Positions 1 to 12,249 of a DNA stretch of 64,000 nucleotides are shown piece after piece. The DNA lies in contig ML769586.1 of NCBI GenBank assembly GCA_009733575.1, positions 62,001-126,000 of the forward strand. Reading direction: 5' to 3'. Both the position numbers and the translations under genes were made by a program. Numbering within the stretch: the stretch's first letter is position 1; every line of letters starts with the position of its first letter. The DNA is from Gymnopus androsaceus JB14. Taxonomy: Eukaryota; Basidiomycota; Agaricomycetes; Agaricales; Omphalotaceae. The notes beneath the pieces are model-generated. The model saw nothing but the letters and a program-made list of their open reading frames with translations, was not told where the DNA came from and did not search any database.

Positions 1-646
1 CGAGACGCGAGACTCGCTGCGCCTCGAGAACGAACCTTGGAACTGAGAAAGCAGATGTTCATCATGGGTAGATCTTTCATCAAAATCTCCAAAGGTTTTC
101 AGGAGCGTAGAAGTGGTCGGTAACGATGAGGGAGCGTGGCGAGAACCAGATGAGCGAGAAGAACGGCCGGATAAAAATGACCTGGAGCGCTGTTTTGGGT
201 GGACAGTAATGGGATTACTGGGAAGATTTTCGGAAGTGGGAGATGAGATATCAGTGGTAGTGGAAGACAATGAATCGGATTCAAAGTCTGAAGGAGAAGA
301 GCCTTCAGCGTTCTCGGGCTTGTCGGATTGGGAAGAACGATAGATGGGGTAAGTTGGTGGTGCATAGGCATCCTCGCGGTGATGCAGCATGTCCGCCATT
401 TTGCATTGATCAGAGCAGTACAAAGGGGAGGGACCCTGGTCGATAACTGTTTTCGTCCTTGTTAATACTGGACGATTTTGTGGAGTACGCTGGCGAGCTG
501 AATGGAAATTTGTGAACAAAGAAAGTAGAGCAGAAAACTGCTTGCTCACCGATACCCGTTGGTTGATCTGTTGGTAAAACTTGTGTTGTGCGTTTAGGTG
601 GAATCTGCTGTTCGCAGACTGGACACCAAGCCGTGTCGAAATCCAT
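1..646 (-). CDS. Small Cys-motif protein, Ecl1/life-span-factor-like (partial)
   Basis: Two exons on the minus strand: 646-550, a 103-nt GT-AG intron (549-447), then 446 down to the window edge with the frame still open, so the C-terminus is missing. The N-terminus reads MDFDTAWCPVCEQQIPPKR. After the splice comes GPSPLYCSDQCKMADM, giving a CPVC...YCSDQC pair of Cys motifs likely to bind one zinc. The rest is Ser/Pro-rich and looks disordered. This layout resembles fungal Ecl1-type extender-of-lifespan proteins and related basidiomycete zinc proteins; that family link is inference from the short motif only. An upstream in-frame ATG three codons earlier (655) is also possible. Confidence 0.5.
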
Positions 647-655
647 GGACACCAT

Positions 656-3600
656 AGTAGAAATCTACAGATAGTAGAGTCAAGGCACGAAGTCAACGAG
701 GGGGAATCGGGAAAGGCCACAATCAATCTGACCTTTATAGCAAGCATCGGACCGATCCATCCTCTCGGCCACGGGGATTAGTCAGCTGTCAGAAGATCGT
801 ATCGGGCTATCCTTTCCGAGGACCTTCGCGAACCGGTTCATCACTAGCTCATCCAGTTTGCAGACCTGATCATGAATGAAAAATATGTACTGTATGTATG
901 TACTACGTATGTGCTCACTTTTTCTTCCCTCTTCCAGACGTGAATCCTCCCTTACTTTGGAATAGAGTATAGTCGCGATACGTATGATATGATTTCATAC
1001 TCCAACGGAAGACCTTAGAAGCGGAAGACTTTTTTTCCTGCACGATCGGACACGGAGCCCGTCCATCATCTATAAACGTGGCCCCGCAACTTCGGACATA
1101 TATGCACATCGTGGCCGTCCGATGAGCTCTCGTTCATTGTTCATCGATTTTGGTCGATATGCTTTGTAAGGAAAATCCGACTGGTCTTCGTCAAGTTTCA
1201 GTCATTCAAGACTTCCAGGACCATCTACTGTACATCCAAGACATGGATGCAATTCGCCGTTCCAGATTTTCCGCAAGCTCGCCGCACTTGCGCCTGCCCC
1301 TCCGTAGGAGCTCCTGTGTTAGTCGCAAACGCAAACATACGATTCGGAGGCTTCAGTCAAATGAAAAATGAAATGACGATGTCATTGGCACCGGCCACTT
1401 GGAAATCCGAAAAAATCACAAGAATTGGAAAATAATATCCACGCTTCCCGTTTCCTTCCGTACGTTTTTTCATCTCGCGTCCACTAGTACGAGTATACTG
1501 TACGTCGGCGGTAGACTCTAGCTTGAATGAACTAATACTTGTCTCTCTAGAATGCCTGTTCAGTATCCGCGGTGACGGCAAAAGTTGTCAAGACTCAGTC
1601 TAAACCTCTCGAGGAAACTCGGGAAATTAACATCATCGCTGGTGACTTTGTTCTGGGGTGCAGCGCGACTACTTAACTATACTAGGCAAGCCACGAACCT
1701 GCGTACAAAGCTCTCAGTGTCAGACTGAGATTTCTTCGGACAAGTCTCGGGAGACGGCTTGAGCACGACTCTGATTGTACGCACCCTGTTTTTACCGACC
1801 CTGGACCAACCGAAAAATGCACATAAATATTCGGTCCACTACGATCCGCCAATCGCACCGCGACGTTCCGCTCCCGCCTTTCTCAGCTCTCCGTCGCAGT
1901 GAATTGTTCGTGTCAAATGCATTTATTTTCAGGGTTTGATAGCCCATCATGCTTGTGCTCTTTCTCTGCCGCAGTTATTTAGTCGCAGGTATGTGCAACT
2001 TTGTTCCTGATTGAATTGAGCTTATGGACACGCCCGACACGGACAACAAGTATTGTTACCGGTTCCCTCTTGTTACACTTATCTGTATTCACAACGAGGA
2101 CCAACCAGAATTGTTGCCTATTACTGCTGACAACTCCAATCACAGCTCCTTGATTGCAAGGTACGCTCGATTGGTTGTGATTTCTACACAACCTGATACA
2201 ACGTCTGTCAGTGTACGGTTTCGAATTCTGGTACAAACTGAAGTGCATGGCCACTCCGTATAGCCAATGAGCGAGACACGCTCAAGCAGGCTCAAGTGTG
2301 ACAAAGTTACGCTACAGCCATACATTGCCATTGTTACGGAGCAACACCGTCTCCTATGGATCCCCGGATTGGTCGATGATATCGCTATCGCTTTACGCCG
2401 CAAGGGCAAGGTAATTACACCTTCCCTAATCCTGTGCCTCTGCGGAGGTGGGTGGATATGTCCCCAGCTGACTGTTGTTCCGCGTTGCTTTGCGATACGT
2501 TGATTTAGATTGTTGAAAGCGTCGGGCATTCGTGATCACCATGATTCTCGGGCATCGGGGTAGCAGGACTCGGAAGAAGCTGAGGTTAAAGTTAAAGATC
2601 GGTACTGAAGTCGTCCTCGGTGCTTAACTTGATCCCGATTCTGCAGGGTCTGTTTAGAGTCTGTAAGGGTCTGTATTAACTTCATACAGTCCATGCGTAG
2701 ATAGCGTGGAGAAGAAGCTAGCCCATATCTGGATAAGATAATCAACACCGAAGGTTTACCTATTTCGGTTTACTTGTGCAAGATTGGCGTCGTGGCGGCT
2801 GTTACTTGGTGACTTTTGAAGTCAGGCTTAGGTATTGGCATGAATGTTCGCGAACCAATCATATTGGTACAGAACTTTCGATCCGTTGATTTTTAAAGAG
2901 AATCATGCTTCAGGGTTCAATATCAATCCTGGCCAACGTTCAACGTTCAACACTTATGAAAATTTCCCCAAGCGAATGGTCGGGAAAGCAGATAACTCTC
3001 AGGCTAATACTTATTTTCCACTGGGCTGTCGAGGAATCGGCATGAGCATGTCAGAGGGGATGGGGTAAGTAAGCACGCACTTCGCTCTATTGTCGCTCAA
3101 TTGCACACGTACAGACCCAGCAGCCCACGGTCGTGTAAAAGAATTCGGACTCGCGTACATCTGCTTGAAGTCGGATCCGGATCGACCTTCATCTGTCGAG
3201 CTCACTTCTCAAACGTTCCTTCAGCTGGGAATTCATTGTTGCAATCCCTGAAAATCAAAAGTATGTAAAAGGATTTCGCCACATCTTACGACTCCGAGCA
3301 TCCACGAAGTGAACCATGTCGCTTAACAAGCTCTCAAGGCTCCGAACTACAAGGGAGCATACGTTTGTTGGCCATGTTTTCCAGTATGCATTCTCGCGCT
3401 TGTCATGAATATAAGACATGAATGATTGCATGAATAATTTCACCATGCTTTTTTTTGCTCGATTATCTTGTTCGCTTCCTTACTTGCAGGTCCCTGCACT
3501 GTTCCCGATAAGAAAATTGAATTGAACGATTCCTGCCTCGAATGAATGTTGGAGAATATACATAGCATCGGGCGCAAGTACTATGCATGGTTCGTTCCCG

Positions 3601-6600
3601 AGAGTGAACAAGGCACATCTTATCATTCATGGGACACAGTACACAGGCTTGGTTTCTCGTCCGACCGACATAACTATCTCACTGAACAAACCGCCGGTTG
3701 TACGAATGAAAGTACCCAGCCAGGACCGGAAATTCAGCTACTGAAATATGGGAAATGTTTATCCAGTTTATCCATTCAGCTGGGAGCCGTCACTCCTACA
3801 AAGGCTAAGGGAGTCTGGAGTAAGGACTTGTAGTAAACTTCCTTCCATCCTTCCATTCAAACAGGAGTCTTCGTGACCCAATGTCAATTTTTTATTACCT
3901 GTTATGTGAAGGTTTAAAGGTTTCTAGACAGTGGGTGCATTGTACGAAACATGAAACATGCCATGTAAATGTTAACTTTGGTTACTAACCTCTTCGCTGA
4001 AGGGCTATATACTAGTATTAGTATACTTATTAGACCATAAGTATTCCTCAAACCTGGAAACCAGATTCCCGGCTGCTTTTGTTGCTCATCTTCGTCGATT
4101 TTACCTACCGTTCAACAGAAGCGGCTTCACATCGAAAAAGTGTTGAGTTAACAACACTCGGTGTCAATAAGTACGCTTAACTATGTATATTATAAAAGCC
4201 GGCGTCTTGTCCACGAATTTTTTCCTCTCTTGGGTATTAGGTTCCTGTTATTTTACGCCCGTGTCATTCTACGACCGGGTTATTCGGGTATAGGGGACTT
4301 GTTCTATCACTATACATCTGAGTCCAGCGACTGTTGCAGGATAAATAGTAGGCATCATCGCAGGCGGGTAGCATTATGCTGTATGAGTACAGAGGGGCCT
4401 TCCGTTCTTTCCTAGTCTTCATGCCTTCCCTGCGAGAGTCAAGGAAATTTTGAAAGCCTTTGGAGATGTACACTACTTATGGTAGTCGACTTTGATAGGG
4501 GCATATGTAGGGGCATATGTAGGGCTGATTTGGCAGCTGATAACTGTAAATCCTCCAGTGCGGTCTACCGTCTTGGACTCACTTGGAGAATGGGCCAAAA
4601 ACAACTGAGAGCCCCGGATGCCGTCAAGGATAATATTAATAGCAGTAGGAAAATCACTGACTCGGACGGCATGGTACTTGCCAGATTCGTTGGTTCGTTT
4701 TGTTTAGGTTCACCGACCCGCTCCCTCCCTTTGATAATAGACGCAGCAAAGGGAAGGGAAATTAGGTGTTTTCCCGGGAAGGCTTAACCCGTAAATGGTG
4801 TGGGATTTGAATTTCATCCTGACATCTCACTCGTTCTAATGCTCAATACATTCATGAATTCTTCGATTCTATACTAGAATGCCTTCAAACGCTCGTCATC
4901 CCAAGAGCGGCTACTCAATTCAATACTCATTTCCGCCCAGCTTCAATTGATTCGCAAACTAAAGTCATCTTCTGATCTTCAAGCTAACAGTCATCATTCA
5001 AAGTTCAAGCTGAATTCTGATTGTCTTCGCCTTGGCCGGCGGAATAATCCAATAGAAATTTTCAAGTTCACGAATTCAGAGTCTCAGTACCAAGTTCCCT
5101 ACTTAGTTCCTCGACAGAGTTCTGATCAGAATTCCTCTACCCTCCAGAACGAGTGAAAGATTTGTAGTGGGATGAAAAGCTCACTCGTTTTCGCCGTTAC
5201 GCTGACAGCTGAAGATCATTGGAAGACCAACGCTAGGTCTTCATTGCTCTCTGCACTGCGTCATCTTTCATTTTAAGTGCTTGGCCGTATCTGAAATGAA
5301 CATTTAGCACTTCTTGGTACTTCGTACCTGGTAGCACGTCTGCCAGATGGATGATTCGTCTCTATCACAAATGCTGAGGGATTAGCTTGTATACGTCATA
5401 TATTTTGAAAGGCGAGGATAAGTACGGTAAACTGGTTCATCCGATATTTTGCGACCGATGCAAGCCTGATAGTTTTATTGAGCCGTCTCTTCTAAATCTT
5501 GCTAGAGGTCGCAAGTATTCGCACTTGTCATTACAGTACACTTACTTTAACTCAGATGATCATCTGGCATATACTCAAAGAAGACGGCAGTCGATTCTCG
5601 AGCTCATACCAGTGAGGTTTCCGATTGAACGCTCAAGCGCTTCACTAATTAGGTGGGTCGTCGCTTTATACTGCGGCTGGAAGTACGCGAAATATTTTTA
5701 TTCTGAGTCTGTGACTAGCGTTTGCTGCTGAAATTCGACATGCATGAGTGATGCGAAGTACTTCTTACACATCGTTACGATCGTATACGTAGTTGTCTTT
5801 TTCAAAGTAAGAGAGACGATCTCAGGATGAAGGTAATCAGTTCAACATGAGCTCCTTTCTGTCGGTTCAGACAAGCTTGGGATCGCCCAAATAACCGCAG
5901 AAACAGCGATGTTGGTAAAGGCTAACGCAACTGCGTTTTGTGAAAACACCCGAGGCTAGTATTGATAAGTATCTCGATTGTCACCCTGCTGAAATTGTAT
6001 CCCTATTTCTGCGTATACTGTCCTATGCAGGCCCAGATCAAACTCGAAAGAACGGCTAGAACTGAAGCGCTTTGTCAAAAACTCGATTTTGAGATCTGAA
6101 CCGTCTCTCATTACATGGCTGTGACCGTCGAGATATCATCTGACCGAGTCTATTTCCCCGCAACATACAGCAAGTTACAGCATTTCCCCGCAGCGCCAAA
6201 GACGTGTTAAAGTCTATTGCTTGGGATATTGGTGTAATGGCGCTGCATGATACTATGCCGTAGTAGTATTGCCATGGCACTCACGGGAGATAATCTTCGA
6301 GTTGGAGTTTCGCCCGTGAATCTCTATTCAGCAAGCTGACAGCAGCTATACTAACCCCAATATGACGATACTGAAAACGTACGCTCCTCCAGGCTCCTGT
6401 TCAGTGACCAATACAGCGTGTCATGAGTCACTTACAGCTCAGGTATTTACTGCACTTATTACGCACCGAATCAAGCCATTGAAGCCAAGGGCCACGCAAC
6501 AGTGTTGTTATTGTCATCGAGAAGCGTCGAGTGACATTGAATGAACTTCAATAGACTTCAATTCGTGTTGTTGATTCAATGGCTCATAATTCTGCCAGTT

Positions 6601-8757
6601 AGCTTGGTTTAAGGATCAAAAACTGTTTTGGGATAAATGGCAATCTGTTCAGGTATCTCATTAGATGCCCTTCCCCACATGCTCTTCCCCACATCCTAAC
6701 ACACCTACTCGATTTTACCTTTCTTTCCCTGTGTGTTTGACCTCGTGATGCTGGAATTATCAGTTGGCAATTCGAGCGAAACTAGTCCATCCTCTTATAC
6801 TATCCAAGCGCCGACTCCTACATTCGAAATGCTCGGGATTTGACTAGTGACGCGTCGTGACGACCTGCTACGACCTGTCGGTTCTCTTCAGTCCATCATC
6901 TTGCCGGGACCAATACATATGACATACATACAGGTTGGCCCTCGGGGTTCCTTCCAAAGAGTTCATTACAAGAGCACATTTCTGACTCGCTGTGGGCCTA
7001 GTAATACAGTTGACGAAATCCCGCTGCACTTTGATTCAAACGCACCGTCGCTAACTCCCGTTATACAACAGCCAGGTTGAGATTCTACCAGTTTAACCGC
7101 TTTCTCCGGCAAAGCTAATATACCCGAGTCGAAGGCTTGAGTGTTTTTTTTAAATAGAAGTAGGCAGGAATAATGCAGGATATGCATACCAAAGATGTAG
7201 CATATGTACTGAGCCGGATTGACAGTGCCTTACGGTACTGTATCCCCAGACTCGGTTGTTGAACTCCACCTATTTCCCCGCTTTGCTGTGCCGTAGGAAC
7301 TACGTGGGCCTAAGATCATGTACCTGTTGCTGCATTTGGTAAATTGTTTCTTCGGCGCCATCAACGCTGGATGGGATGAAACAAGATGAGTCTACGTTCG
7401 AGCATAAGAAATGATTTGTAGATATTCACTAGTAGTCGCGAATAAAGTTTCAGACGGATCGAATATCATTGCTCGAGATTCGGAGATGTGTACTTTTTTG
7501 GTCCGAGGGTTACCTCCGAGTTGTAAGTCCTTGAAACCCATCGCAGATTACTTGTAAGCTTGTGAGTCCTCGGACAAGGCCGAATAACTCTGACCTCCGA
7601 GACCAGCGAGCCCGCTACGGATCTATCTCTTGAGCATGCTGATGAACGTTTCATTAAGGGACTGTATTAATTATTGCCTTACGGTACTTGAGCAAGTCCA
7701 GAGCAAGCCAACCCAGATAACGCCACATCCCATGATTCTGAGGACAGTCTGGGTCGATATGGAATCTTTCGCATCAAGCTTCTCCAAAGGCGTTCCTAAT
7801 TGTCCCATTTGAGCTTGAGCAGTGTAACCATGCAGGACATATAGCGGAGCTCAGAACTGGGAGTCTTGAAGGAGCTACTTGAAGTGCGATATTTATGACA
7901 GACTTGTAGGTCAATCAACTATCAGTAGACTTTGTGATTTCCAACTAACGCGGAGACCGAGTTGCTCTGTAAAGTTCGTTTCCAGCGAGCTCGAGAAATA
8001 AATCTCCGAGCAATTCCATCAGGTCGAACTTGACTGCATCTTGCGGTGAAAGATAGCTGCCAATCGTTACAAGTACCACTGCACTCTGTTAGAATCACAA
8101 TAGTATTTGTCGCTCCCGCAGCTTTATTCAGGGAGGTCACCACCCAATTTTCCGTCCACATCCAAGTTGACATAATGTATGAAGGAATAACACGAATGAG
8201 TGGTCGTTCTAGCCTTGAATTTTTTTCGTGTTCCTTGAAAGGCCGCGACTCAGGAAGTTTCCTGGCGCCAGCCAAAGATTCAAAAATAGAGGGAGTCTGG
8301 AAGCCTCTGGAAATGCGATTTCTTGACGTTATCCGAGCGAGACCAGATCAAGGAGACTTGAAATTGGGGGGTTAGGGTTTAGGGGTTGATGATAAAAATG
8401 GGGGCTTGCTCGGCAGGCCTCGCAAAAGTTTCTTTGGTAATATGAGCAATGTTGACTAGGCAATGGTGCGTTTCGTTCCCCGTGGACGCTAGCTATAGTA
8501 TCCTAGTATCACAGAATGCTCTTAAGAGTATCAGGAGATGGGAACGCACTTTGTCGCTAAAGTGCCGGCATCGTTAGGTCGGAGAACCATCAGCCTCCGA
8601 GAATGGCAGGGAGACTTGTGAATCAAAATCAGAAACAGGTTGAAGGAGGTCAAAGCGTAAGGAAAGAGCGCCTACTAGTAGGCGCTCACGCGTGCTCCTC
8701 TACTCTTCTCTCCTAGACCTAGTGCGAGCTCTTCCGCGTTTATTCCACCATATTTCG
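656..8757. other. Gene-poor stretch
   Basis: About 8 kb in which I find no convincing gene. Open frames are all under about 120 codons, have no recognisable domains, and do not join through plausible introns into longer proteins. A small perfect 12-bp direct repeat (GGGGCATATGTA twice) lies near 4499-4522. The stretch may be old decayed sequence, but I see no transposon ends or coding remnants I can name. Confidence 0.4.
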
Positions 8758-9674
8758 ATGCAAAATCTCCCTGCAGACGTTCAAGAGTTTCTAGACAGAT
8801 ATCCCGATACAAGAGATGATAAAAATCTGACCGACAATCTAGAGTTTTATAGCAACACTAAACGGTGCCGTCCTGATAATCTTCGGATAGAGGAAATCCA
8901 TGAACGGTACGCTCATCTACAACTTCTTTCTACTCATTCACTAATTGGAAGAAAATATCGCGGGTTAGATGGCTCGGGGACTACGATAAACTAGAATACA
9001 AACATGGATACATTCAATGGCTGTGGGTGGTTTCCAAGCTCATTCGATTCACCAGTGATCTTGAGCTCTTCGATGTCGATAGGTTTCCGATCAGAGAATA
9101 TGGCATGAACTACGAATCTCAACCTCTCCAACTTCATGAACTCGAGACACTGAAACAGGATCCAGATGTTATCAACCGCATCGTCTCATCGTACACGCTC
9201 ATGCTCGATTTCTATGGAATGCGTCTCGTATCGCCGGAAAATGGTGAGGTAGATCGCTCGCTACCGCCTCGAAATTATGCTGCGAGGTACAAAAATTTAG
9301 TTCGTACGTACCCCTCTTGCATTAGTGTATTACTTTGACCAATCCTTCTCACAGGTTCTTCGCACAATTACCTTCGAATATCTCGTATCCTGAAATGCTT
9401 GTCGGAATTTGGATTGGAGCGGCTAAATGCTGGATTCTTGCTGCATGTACTCAACGAGCAGAGCGAATCGAAAGAGCTTAATACACAAGGAATTCGAAGT
9501 AGTATGGATAGATGGTGGGCCAACTGCTTGCGAAATGAAGAAGAAAGAGCCTGGATACGGGCCACTATTGCCAAAGTTCGCGCTGGCGATGGTTTCATCT
9601 TTACTAGGGAGTTGTACCAACAGGCATTGAAGAGACGCAATGATAGTGGGAAATTAGGAGAGGGCGAATCCTGA
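8758..9674 (+). CDS. Opioid growth factor receptor (OGFr) conserved-domain protein
   Basis: Four exons: 8758-8906, 8969-9022, 9083-9303 and 9355-9674, summing to 744 nt, an intact 247-aa protein. It reads as the OGFr_N conserved region from near the start: ADVQEFLDRYPDTRDD, DNLEFYSNTKRCRPDNLRIE, then across the splices RWLGDYDKLEYKHGYIQWLF, PIREYGMNYESQPLQLHE and later RISRILKCLSEFGLERL. In animals this domain is the N-terminal part of the opioid growth factor receptor. In fungi such proteins are mostly this domain alone and their role is unknown; the name should not be read as receptor function. The chosen start is the ATG just before the conserved block; an in-frame upstream start at 8692 would add 22 residues. 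The stop lies 15 bp from the 3' end of the convergent GSKIP-domain gene. Confidence 0.9.
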
Positions 9675-9689
9675 CGCTTAAACATTCGG

Positions 9690-10174
9690 CTAGATGTAGA
9701 GGAACAAGTACATACACAAGTGGATAGATAGAAATACAGTACAGGTACGCTCCTCGAATATTTCTTCGCGTATACCAAAGTACCTCTCTGCATTCCCGCT
9801 CCCCCTAAACCTTTCATGAATCATCGGATGACAGCCCTCCAAGGCTTGTAATAAAAGAGCGTGGCTCTTTTGTGCGTAGAGAGGGCTGACGGACCGAAGC
9901 AGATCTTCAATAGTTTCGAATATTATATCATCTGCCTGCTGATTCCATGAATGTGGTGTTCAAAGCCGCGTCTCCGAGCTACTCGTGCAAGCATACTTAC
10001 CGATTGATACCCTCTATTTGTAAGTTTGATAGTGATATCATTCCCTTCTAGTAGTGTGACCGATGCAGTTGCCTGCAAGGATGAAGAATCAATAACAGAA
10101 AATGAGCGGATGGCGATGGCTTGTTCCGAAAGCGCCCTCTGGAGCTCGTCGACGTGAAATTGCGAAGGGTTCAT
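9690..10174 (-). CDS. GSKIP-domain protein
   Basis: Two exons, 10174-10001 and 9938-9690, joined over a 62-nt GT-AG intron, give an intact 140-aa protein. Residues about 9-60 contain DELQRALSEQAIAIRSF and ASVTLLEGNDITIKLTNRGY. After the splice comes FETIEDLLRSVSPLYAQKS and LLLQALEG, which is the closing part of the GSKIP domain (the small beta/alpha fold found alone in GSKIP and inside Clu/TIF31). In animals GSKIP tethers GSK3 and PKA; the partner in this fungus is not shown by the sequence. The acceptor is a tandem NAGNAG, so one Gln may be optional. The last about 30 residues are poorly conserved-looking and may hide another intron. An upstream ATG at 10225 would add 17 residues. Convergent with the OGFr-domain gene, 15 bp apart. 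Confidence 0.75.
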
Positions 10175-12249
10175 ATAACACGACGTGTAGGCAGATCTCA
10201 AATAGGCGCAGGGGCGTGTTGGCAACGTTTTGAGGCGTTTGAGTCGCGAAGATGGCTTTTATTCAAGAAATGACGCAGAGAGATGGAAGAGACGGATAAG
10301 ATAAGCGTACTGGTTGTGCGCTAATCTTGCAAATCGGTCCGTTTTCATCGATCATCTCAGATTGGAGAGAGCGAGTCTTCGTGCTATCGAGTCTTCACAA
10401 GGCGTAGTGGTTCAGTTCAAATTTGAAGCAGAGAAATGACGTGTACATAATATGGAATGTGCTAGTGCAGGGATGAGGGCGCGTTAGCTCAACGAAAGAA
10501 AAAGCAAGACAAAACGGAGAATCCCAGTTGTCAGCAATGCGATTATAAGTAGGTGTTAGGATCGAGGCGAAGGCAAAACGCGCAAAAGTGGGTTTGGGGG
10601 TTCAGAAAAAAAGTCGAGCTCCTGAGGTCGAGCTGTTAGAAGGCTGTAGAACCCGCGGTCCATCCAATCTTTTGGGTTATTCCGATTGTCTCGAAAGTCT
10701 ATAGTATAGGCCACCTTTCCTTCTCCAGAGTCGCGCAGTTCGAAAAATGGAAGCTTTGTTCGTTAATCTGAGCAGCAAAGAATCGATGTAAAGCGGGGTC
10801 AAAATCTGCGCTCATGACAACGATGGTATCACACTCGGTGCTGAGACGGCAGGATCAAGATTGAGCGAGAGAGGGTCCATAAGCCTTGAAACTTTGAATT
10901 CAATTCATTAGTTCCTTGAAGACTGCCATCGTGATATCAAAACGGGGACCTACAGCTACAGTAGCGGTCATGAGAACATTTTGAGAATGCTAGAAACCCT
11001 TGAACGTTCAAAGTTGAGCGCTTGGAGGTATCAAAGGTTTCTGGCAACGTTGTCAAGGGTTTCTGGCTGGAACGAAGTAGGTAGAAGCATCTGACGAGGA
11101 AGGAAGGAACGTTGCGCCACCGCCGTCGAGCGTCAGCTTCAAGTTTATATGTTCGATTCTTGCTTTCCAAACTGGTTCGAAGACATCACCACGAATGTTC
11201 TCTCGAGTCCAAAAATAGATCCGACAGTGGTGTCCGTAGTCTGCAATGCTCCTCGGGAAGGGGAAGGGCAGGGAAAACCTTGAACCGCAACTATATCGGA
11301 GTGTGAAAATGAGACGGTGGAAGGTAAAAAGAGTGAGATCGGAAAAGACGAAAGATCAGTTAGGTAGCATACAGATTGAACATAATTTACGAAGGTTCAT
11401 AGATGCAACTAGGTCTGTCAGAAGATTATAATTTCCCAAGATTTGATACGCGGCTGAAAGTGAAAAAAACCCAGGTTTGATTTGGTTTGATTGAGGTTTC
11501 GAAATCTCACTGTTTTGGAAGACGTCAGAGTCCTTCAATGTCATCACAGAAACCATACGGTTTACAGGAAACTGTTTGGGATCTTTTTAAGTTATGCGGA
11601 AGATGGACATTGTGAACAGGTTACCTGGCTCACATTATCCGAGATTTAGTTCTATGAGGACGATCTTTTGAGAGCGTTAAAACGCGGGTCCTGAGGCTAT
11701 TCATCACATTGTGTACTTGAACATTGGGTAGTTGCAATTGACTGGCGCACACAGATGCGTGTCTTGGGCTTTCGTTGAACATTAATGAAAAATCTGGAAG
11801 TTTAAATATGGAGTTCGAGGATGGAATATTGATGTTCAATTTGAACTGAGTCCAAGAGATATCTTTGCAGGTTGGCTCGTTGTAGATTCGAAGGACCTTT
11901 TGCTCTCAGACAGCAAATAGTGAACGATTTTTCCACTTGTCAACCTCAGGAGTTTTTGCCTACGAGACTGGGTAATCTATCCCATAATACCACCAAAGAA
12001 CGATCTATAGCGCGTAGGATATCCGTTGAAGCTCCTTGTGTTAAATATTAGGCCCAGGTCGCGTTTGAAAGGAACCTGAATTTTTCGCTAAAGCAAGTGA
12101 AATAAATAAGCGCCAAACCCAAGCGGCAATTGCAAGCGCTTATTTTGACTACGCATCTTTCATCTTCTTCATCAGTTGGCAGTTTTCTGGCTGGCTGTGC
12201 CCACAATCTTCTTGCCTCTTGCGCTCATCTGAACTTCTAAAATCTCAAA
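10175..12249. other. Intergenic stretch upstream of VPS45
   Basis: About 2 kb with only short, unconvincing open frames on both strands. I see no RNA gene or repeat that I can support. The last part, just before 12250, presumably carries the VPS45 promoter. Confidence 0.4.
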
